Assembly (NCBI RefSeq): GCF_011839805.1
Contig: NZ_VWPY01000001.1
Span: 328,028 to 392,027 of the forward strand
Source of the DNA: Kineococcus rubinsiae
Lineage (GTDB): Bacteria > Actinomycetota > Actinomycetes > Actinomycetales > Kineococcaceae
Reading direction: 5' to 3'
Length of the DNA stretch: 64,000 nucleotides
The position numbers and the translations under genes are program-made. Positions 61,038 through 64,000 of this stretch are shown in pieces. Numbering within the stretch: position 1 is the first letter of the stretch; each line of letters starts with the position of its first letter. The notes beneath the pieces were generated by a model, which worked only from the letters and a program-made list of their open reading frames with translations, had not been told where the DNA came from and did no database searches.

Positions 61038-61985
61038 ATGACGCCCCTGGACGCCCCCGCGACGCACCGCCTGGTCACGCGCAGCGACTTCGACGGCCTG
61101 GTCTGCGCCGTCCTGCTGCGCCAGCTCGGCCTGATCGACGAGATCTCCTTCGTGCACCCCAAGGACGTCCAGGACGGGACGGTCGAGATCACCGACCGCG
61201 ACATCCTCACGAACCTGCCGTACGCGCCGCAGGCCCACCTGGTCTTCGACCACCACCACTCCGAGACGCTCCGCACCGGTGGGACGGCCGCGAACCACGT
61301 CATCATCGGCGACGCCCCGTCGGCCGCCCGCGTCGTCTTCGACCACTACGGCGGCGCCGCGGCCTTCCCGAAGGTGTCCGACGAGCTCATGCGCGCGGTG
61401 GACCAGGCGGACTCCGCGGCCTACGACGTCTCCGAGGTCCTGGAGCCGACCGGCTGGACGCTGCTGAACTTCCTCATGGACAGCCGCACGGGCCTCGGCC
61501 GGTTCCGCGACTTCCGCATCTCGAACTACCAGCTGATGATGCAGCTCATCGAGGCGTGCGCCGAGCACCAGGACGTCGAGGAGATCCTCGCCCTGCCCGA
61601 CGTCGCCGAGCGCGTCGAGCTGTACCGCGCCCAGGCCGAGCTGTTCCGCGCCCAGCTGCAGCGCGTCACCACGGTGCACGGCGACGTCGTCGTCCTCGAC
61701 CTGCGCGAGGAGGAGGTCATCCACGCCGGCAACCGGTTCCTCGTCTACGCGCTCTACCCCGAGGCCCGCGTGTCGGTGCACGTGCTGTGGGGCAAGGCGA
61801 AGCAGAACACCGTGCTGGCCATCGGCAAGTCCATCGTCGACCGCACCTCCCCCGTCGACGTGGGCGCGGTGTGCCTGGGCTACGGCGGCGGCGGGCACCT
61901 GGCCGCCGGGACCTGCCAGGTCCCGCACCTGCAGGCCGAGGAGACGCTCACGGCGGTCGTCGAGGCGCTGCGCACCCCGCGCTGA
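61038..61985 (+). CDS. DHH-family phosphoesterase
   Basis: 315 aa from ATG 61038; GTG 61026 is an equally possible start. DHH motifs: TRSDFDGLVCAVLL, VFDHHHSE (the DHH triad) and the DHHA1 signature GYGGGGHLAAGTCQV near the end. Relatives hydrolyse nanoRNA, cyclic dinucleotides, inorganic pyrophosphate or polyphosphate; some close relatives are labelled exopolyphosphatase. The neighbouring alkaline phosphatase would fit phosphate metabolism, but specificity is not evident. Confidence 0.87.
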   Translation: MTPLDAPATHRLVTRSDFDGLVCAVLLRQLGLIDEISFVHPKDVQDGTVEITDRDILTNLPYAPQAHLVFDHHHSETLRTGGTAANHVIIGDAPSAARVVFDHYGGAAAFPKVSDELMRAVDQADSAAYDVSEVLEPTGWTLLNFLMDSRTGLGRFRDFRISNYQLMMQLIEACAEHQDVEEILALPDVAERVELYRAQAELFRAQLQRVTTVHGDVVVLDLREEEVIHAGNRFLVYALYPEARVSVHVLWGKAKQNTVLAIGKSIVDRTSPVDVGAVCLGYGGGGHLAAGTCQVPHLQAEETLTAVVEALRTPR

Positions 61986-62308
61986 GCGGGGTCCCCTGCG
62001 CCCGGACGGAGGAAACCCGCTGGCGTGACGGGCCGCCGGCCGGTCATGCTCGGGACCGCTCCCGCCAGCGGCGCACCGGCGTCGCCGGCCGCGTCCCGCG
62101 CATCGGCGGGAGCGACGCCTCACCGGCACAGCGCTGCGGACGCTGGGGTTCGACTCCCTCTCCGACGGCCGCCGCCACCCGCGCACACCGGGACGGACCA
62201 GCGGGCCACCACGCACCAGCGGTGGTCCCCGTCCGCCCGGTGGGGTGGTGGCGGTCGTCTCCGCTGCCGCCCGGGGCGTTCCGCAGCGCACGAGGAGGGT
62301 GACCCCTG
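61986..62308. other. 323-bp non-coding stretch
   Basis: No credible ORF. It contains a 10-bp inverted repeat (62057-62066 with 62105-62114, 38-nt loop) and a T-loop-like GGGGTTCGACTCCC at 62145-62158 that is not part of a complete tRNA. GGAGG for the next gene lies about ten bases before its ATG. Confidence 0.5.
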
Positions 62309-62974
62309 ATGGCTTCCGCCACCGTGTCCGAGGGCACGCGGCTCGTGGTCGGCGTCGACGGCTCCGTCGTCGCCGTCCTGGCCGCCGGCCGGCACCGGCT
62401 GCCCGGACGCCGGCACCGGCGCACCACCACGACGGTCGACGTGCGCGAGCAGGTCCTGCTCCTCGCGGGGCAGGAGGCCGCGGCCGCCGACGTCCCGGGC
62501 GTCCGGTTCTCCGTCGTCGTCCGCTCGCGCGTCACCGACCCCGTCGCGCACCTGCAGGTGTCGACGGCCCCGGGCGACGAGCTGCGCCTCGCCGCCCAGC
62601 TCGCGGCCCGCGACTGGATCGCGGCCCGGCCCCTCGCCGACGTGCTCGCGCAGCGCGCCGACGCGACCGCGGCCCTGACCCCGGTGGTCGCGGCCGCCGC
62701 GCTGCGCCTGGGCACCGAGGTGCTCGAGGTGTCGCTGCGCGACCTCGGCGTCCCCGGCGAGGTCCGCCGGGCCCTGCTGGAGACGGCGGTCGCCCGGCTC
62801 GAGAGCGCGGCCCGCCTCGAGCGGGCGCGCGGCGAGACGGCGGCGCTGCGGGCCCTCGCCAACGGCACCCGGGCCTTGGCGGAGAACCCGGCGCTGCTGC
62901 AGCTGCGCACGGTCCAGACCGCCGTCGAGCACGGCGGTCAGGTCGTCCTGCACGTCGGCGGCCCGGCCGCCTGA
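62309..62974 (+). CDS. Band-7/SPFH-like soluble protein
   Basis: 221 aa from ATG 62309. The arrangement VVGVDGSVVAVLAAGRHRLPG, then VDVREQVLLL and VRFSVVVRSRVTD followed by a long Ala/Arg/Glu-rich helix (about 140-200) matches the SPFH fold and its C-terminal helix. Unlike most SPFH proteins it lacks an N-terminal membrane helix. Such proteins form ring or cage scaffolds on membranes. Role here unknown; no NfeD partner is adjacent. Confidence 0.75.
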   Translation: MASATVSEGTRLVVGVDGSVVAVLAAGRHRLPGRRHRRTTTTVDVREQVLLLAGQEAAAADVPGVRFSVVVRSRVTDPVAHLQVSTAPGDELRLAAQLAARDWIAARPLADVLAQRADATAALTPVVAAAALRLGTEVLEVSLRDLGVPGEVRRALLETAVARLESAARLERARGETAALRALANGTRALAENPALLQLRTVQTAVEHGGQVVLHVGGPAA

Positions 62975-62993
62975 GCGTCTGCGCGGCAGCCGG

Positions 62994-64000
62994 TCAGGAG
63001 GACGGTCGCGGGTCGTGCGGTCCGGCGCGGCGGGGGACGAAGCGCAGCAGCCCCGCCGCGCCGGCCACCGCCAGCAGCGCCACCCCGCCCGACGCCGCGG
63101 CGAGCGAGGCGGCCGCGGCGAGCGCCCCCACGAGCAGCGGACCCGCCGCGACCCCGGCGTCGGTCACGAGCCGCCACGCGCCGAGGAACACCGCCCGCCC
63201 GCCCGGCGGGGACGCGTCCGCGCCGAGGGTCATGACGAGGCCCGCGCCCATGCCGTTGCCGAAGCCCATGAGGACGCCCACCGCGAGGACGGCGCCGAGG
63301 GACTGGGCCAGCGGCAGCACGGCGTGCGCGGCCGCGAGCACCAGCAGCGACGGCACCGCGACGGCCCGGCGCCCGAAGCGGTCCATGACCGAGCCGGCCG
63401 GGTAGAAGAGCAGCATGTCCACGGCGCCCGACACCCCGGCGACGAGGCTGGTGGCGGTCGCGTCCAGGCCCAGGTGCTCGCACCACAGCGGCAGCACGGT
63501 CTGGCGCGACTGCCGGACCGCCTGCACCGTCAGGGCCGCCACCCCCAGGGTCAGCAGGACCCGCCGGTGCTCGCGCACCACGGTGCGCAGCGTGGGGGCC
63601 GGGCCGGGGACGACGTCGTGGTCCACGGCGGCCGGTTCGGGCAGGGCGAGCAGCGCCCCGGCCGCGAGCGCCACGGCGACGACGGCCACCGCGTAGGCGC
63701 CGCGGGTCCCGCCCAGGTGGCTGCCGGCGGCCCCCGCGAAGGGGCCCGCGAACGCACCGATGCGCCCGACCCCGCCGAGGGTGGAGAGGGCGCGGGCCCG
63801 CAGGTGCGGCGGGGCGGCCGCGGTCAGGTAGGACTGCCGGGCGAGCGCCCACACGGCCGAGCCGAGGCCCACGACCACCACGGCGCACGCCAGCAGGAGC
63901 ACGGACGGGGCCAGCCCGGCCGCGGCCAGGGCGACCGCGCTCGTGGCGCCCGCGGCGAGCATCGCGCGGCGCTCGCCGACCCGGGCGACCAGCGCGCCCG
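62994..64000 (-). CDS. MFS transporter (5' end beyond window)
   Basis: At least 335 aa are visible, and the frame continues past base 64000 through GALVARVGERRA, an MFS motif-A loop. About 10 of the expected 12 helices are seen. A central loop (DRFGRRAVAVPS) is the second motif A. Resembles sugar or drug efflux MFS proteins. Its stop is 19 bp after the convergent Band-7-like gene. Confidence 0.87.
   Translation of the reverse strand, partial: GALVARVGERRAMLAAGATSAVALAAAGLAPSVLLLACAVVVVGLGSAVWALARQSYLTAAAPPHLRARALSTLGGVGRIGAFAGPFAGAAGSHLGGTRGAYAVAVVAVALAAGALLALPEPAAVDHDVVPGPAPTLRTVVREHRRVLLTLGVAALTVQAVRQSRQTVLPLWCEHLGLDATATSLVAGVSGAVDMLLFYPAGSVMDRFGRRAVAVPSLLVLAAAHAVLPLAQSLGAVLAVGVLMGFGNGMGAGLVMTLGADASPPGGRAVFLGAWRLVTDAGVAAGPLLVGALAAAASLAAASGGVALLAVAGAAGLLRFVPRRAGPHDPRPSS

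Noticed and set aside
62145..62158. GGGGTTCGACTCCC, resembling a tRNA T-arm
   Set aside because: No acceptor stem, anticodon arm or D-arm can be built around it, and the stem following it does not pair upstream; probably chance or at most a remnant.
1..64000. Search for CRISPR arrays, insertion sequences, prophage genes, integrases and RNA genes
   Set aside because: No regularly spaced repeats, transposase or integrase motifs, or tRNA/rRNA structures were found by eye; small structured RNAs could be missed.

Overview
The window is a gene-dense, very GC-rich stretch with frequent GTG starts, strong GGAGG-type ribosome binding sites, TAnnnT -10 boxes and many 4-bp stop/start overlaps. Together with a DUF222/HNH (REP13E12-type) gene, a kdp operon, an Mrp antiporter and CUT1 sugar permeases without their own ATPase, this points to a free-living actinobacterium. 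A Kineococcus-like genome would fit, but that is inference. I see no rRNA, tRNA, CRISPR array, phage or insertion sequence. Both ends cut genes.

Layout. 1-5.9 kb: the tail of a protein ending in carboxypeptidase-regulatory-like repeats, a GGDEF cyclase, an MMPL exporter with three such repeats, and its divergent TetR. 5.9-11.3 kb: one leftward run with a 78-aa protein, an APC permease, an IclR regulator, a three-domain reductase and a CYP199-like P450, probably for demethylating para-methoxybenzoates. 11.4-14.5 kb: a Gfo/Idh/MocA oxidoreductase plus ThuA pair and a stand-alone LigD-type polymerase. 14.5-16.4 kb: an MFS exporter with an HxlR regulator. 16.4-20.9 kb: a GT87-type glycosyltransferase and a DUF4956-VTC-lipoprotein operon. 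21-24.2 kb: a GGDEF-EAL protein and a CorA channel. 24.3-31.5 kb: kdpFABCD preceded by a 27-codon membrane ORF, with no kdpE.

32.0-36.5 kb and 47.9-58.6 kb hold two halves of a non-phosphorylating L-fucose pathway. The first half has an AKR fucose dehydrogenase, a 2-keto-3-deoxyfuconate dehydrogenase, an FAH-family hydrolase and two further dehydrogenases. The second has a putative fucosidase, an ABC importer, L-fuconate dehydratase, fuconolactonase, the mutarotase FucU and three FCD-type GntR regulators. Together they would take fucosides to pyruvate plus lactate. Between them lie a six-gene Mrp Na+/H+ antiporter operon, two P-loop kinases (one apparently frameshifted), an HNH protein, and a TetR/zinc-alcohol-dehydrogenase pair.

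58.8-64 kb: a Tat-exported alkaline phosphatase, a DHH phosphoesterase, a Band-7-like protein and a truncated MFS transporter.

The most informative non-coding signals are: a promoter plus ATCGAT-T-ATCGAT operator before fucose locus 1; a CAGAYGTCWG motif repeated around fucose locus 2; four helically phased TGACGC repeats upstream of kdp; stop-codon-containing hairpins between convergent genes; and short tandem repeats that start on stop codons. Family assignments rest on motif recognition and remembered families. No database search was run.
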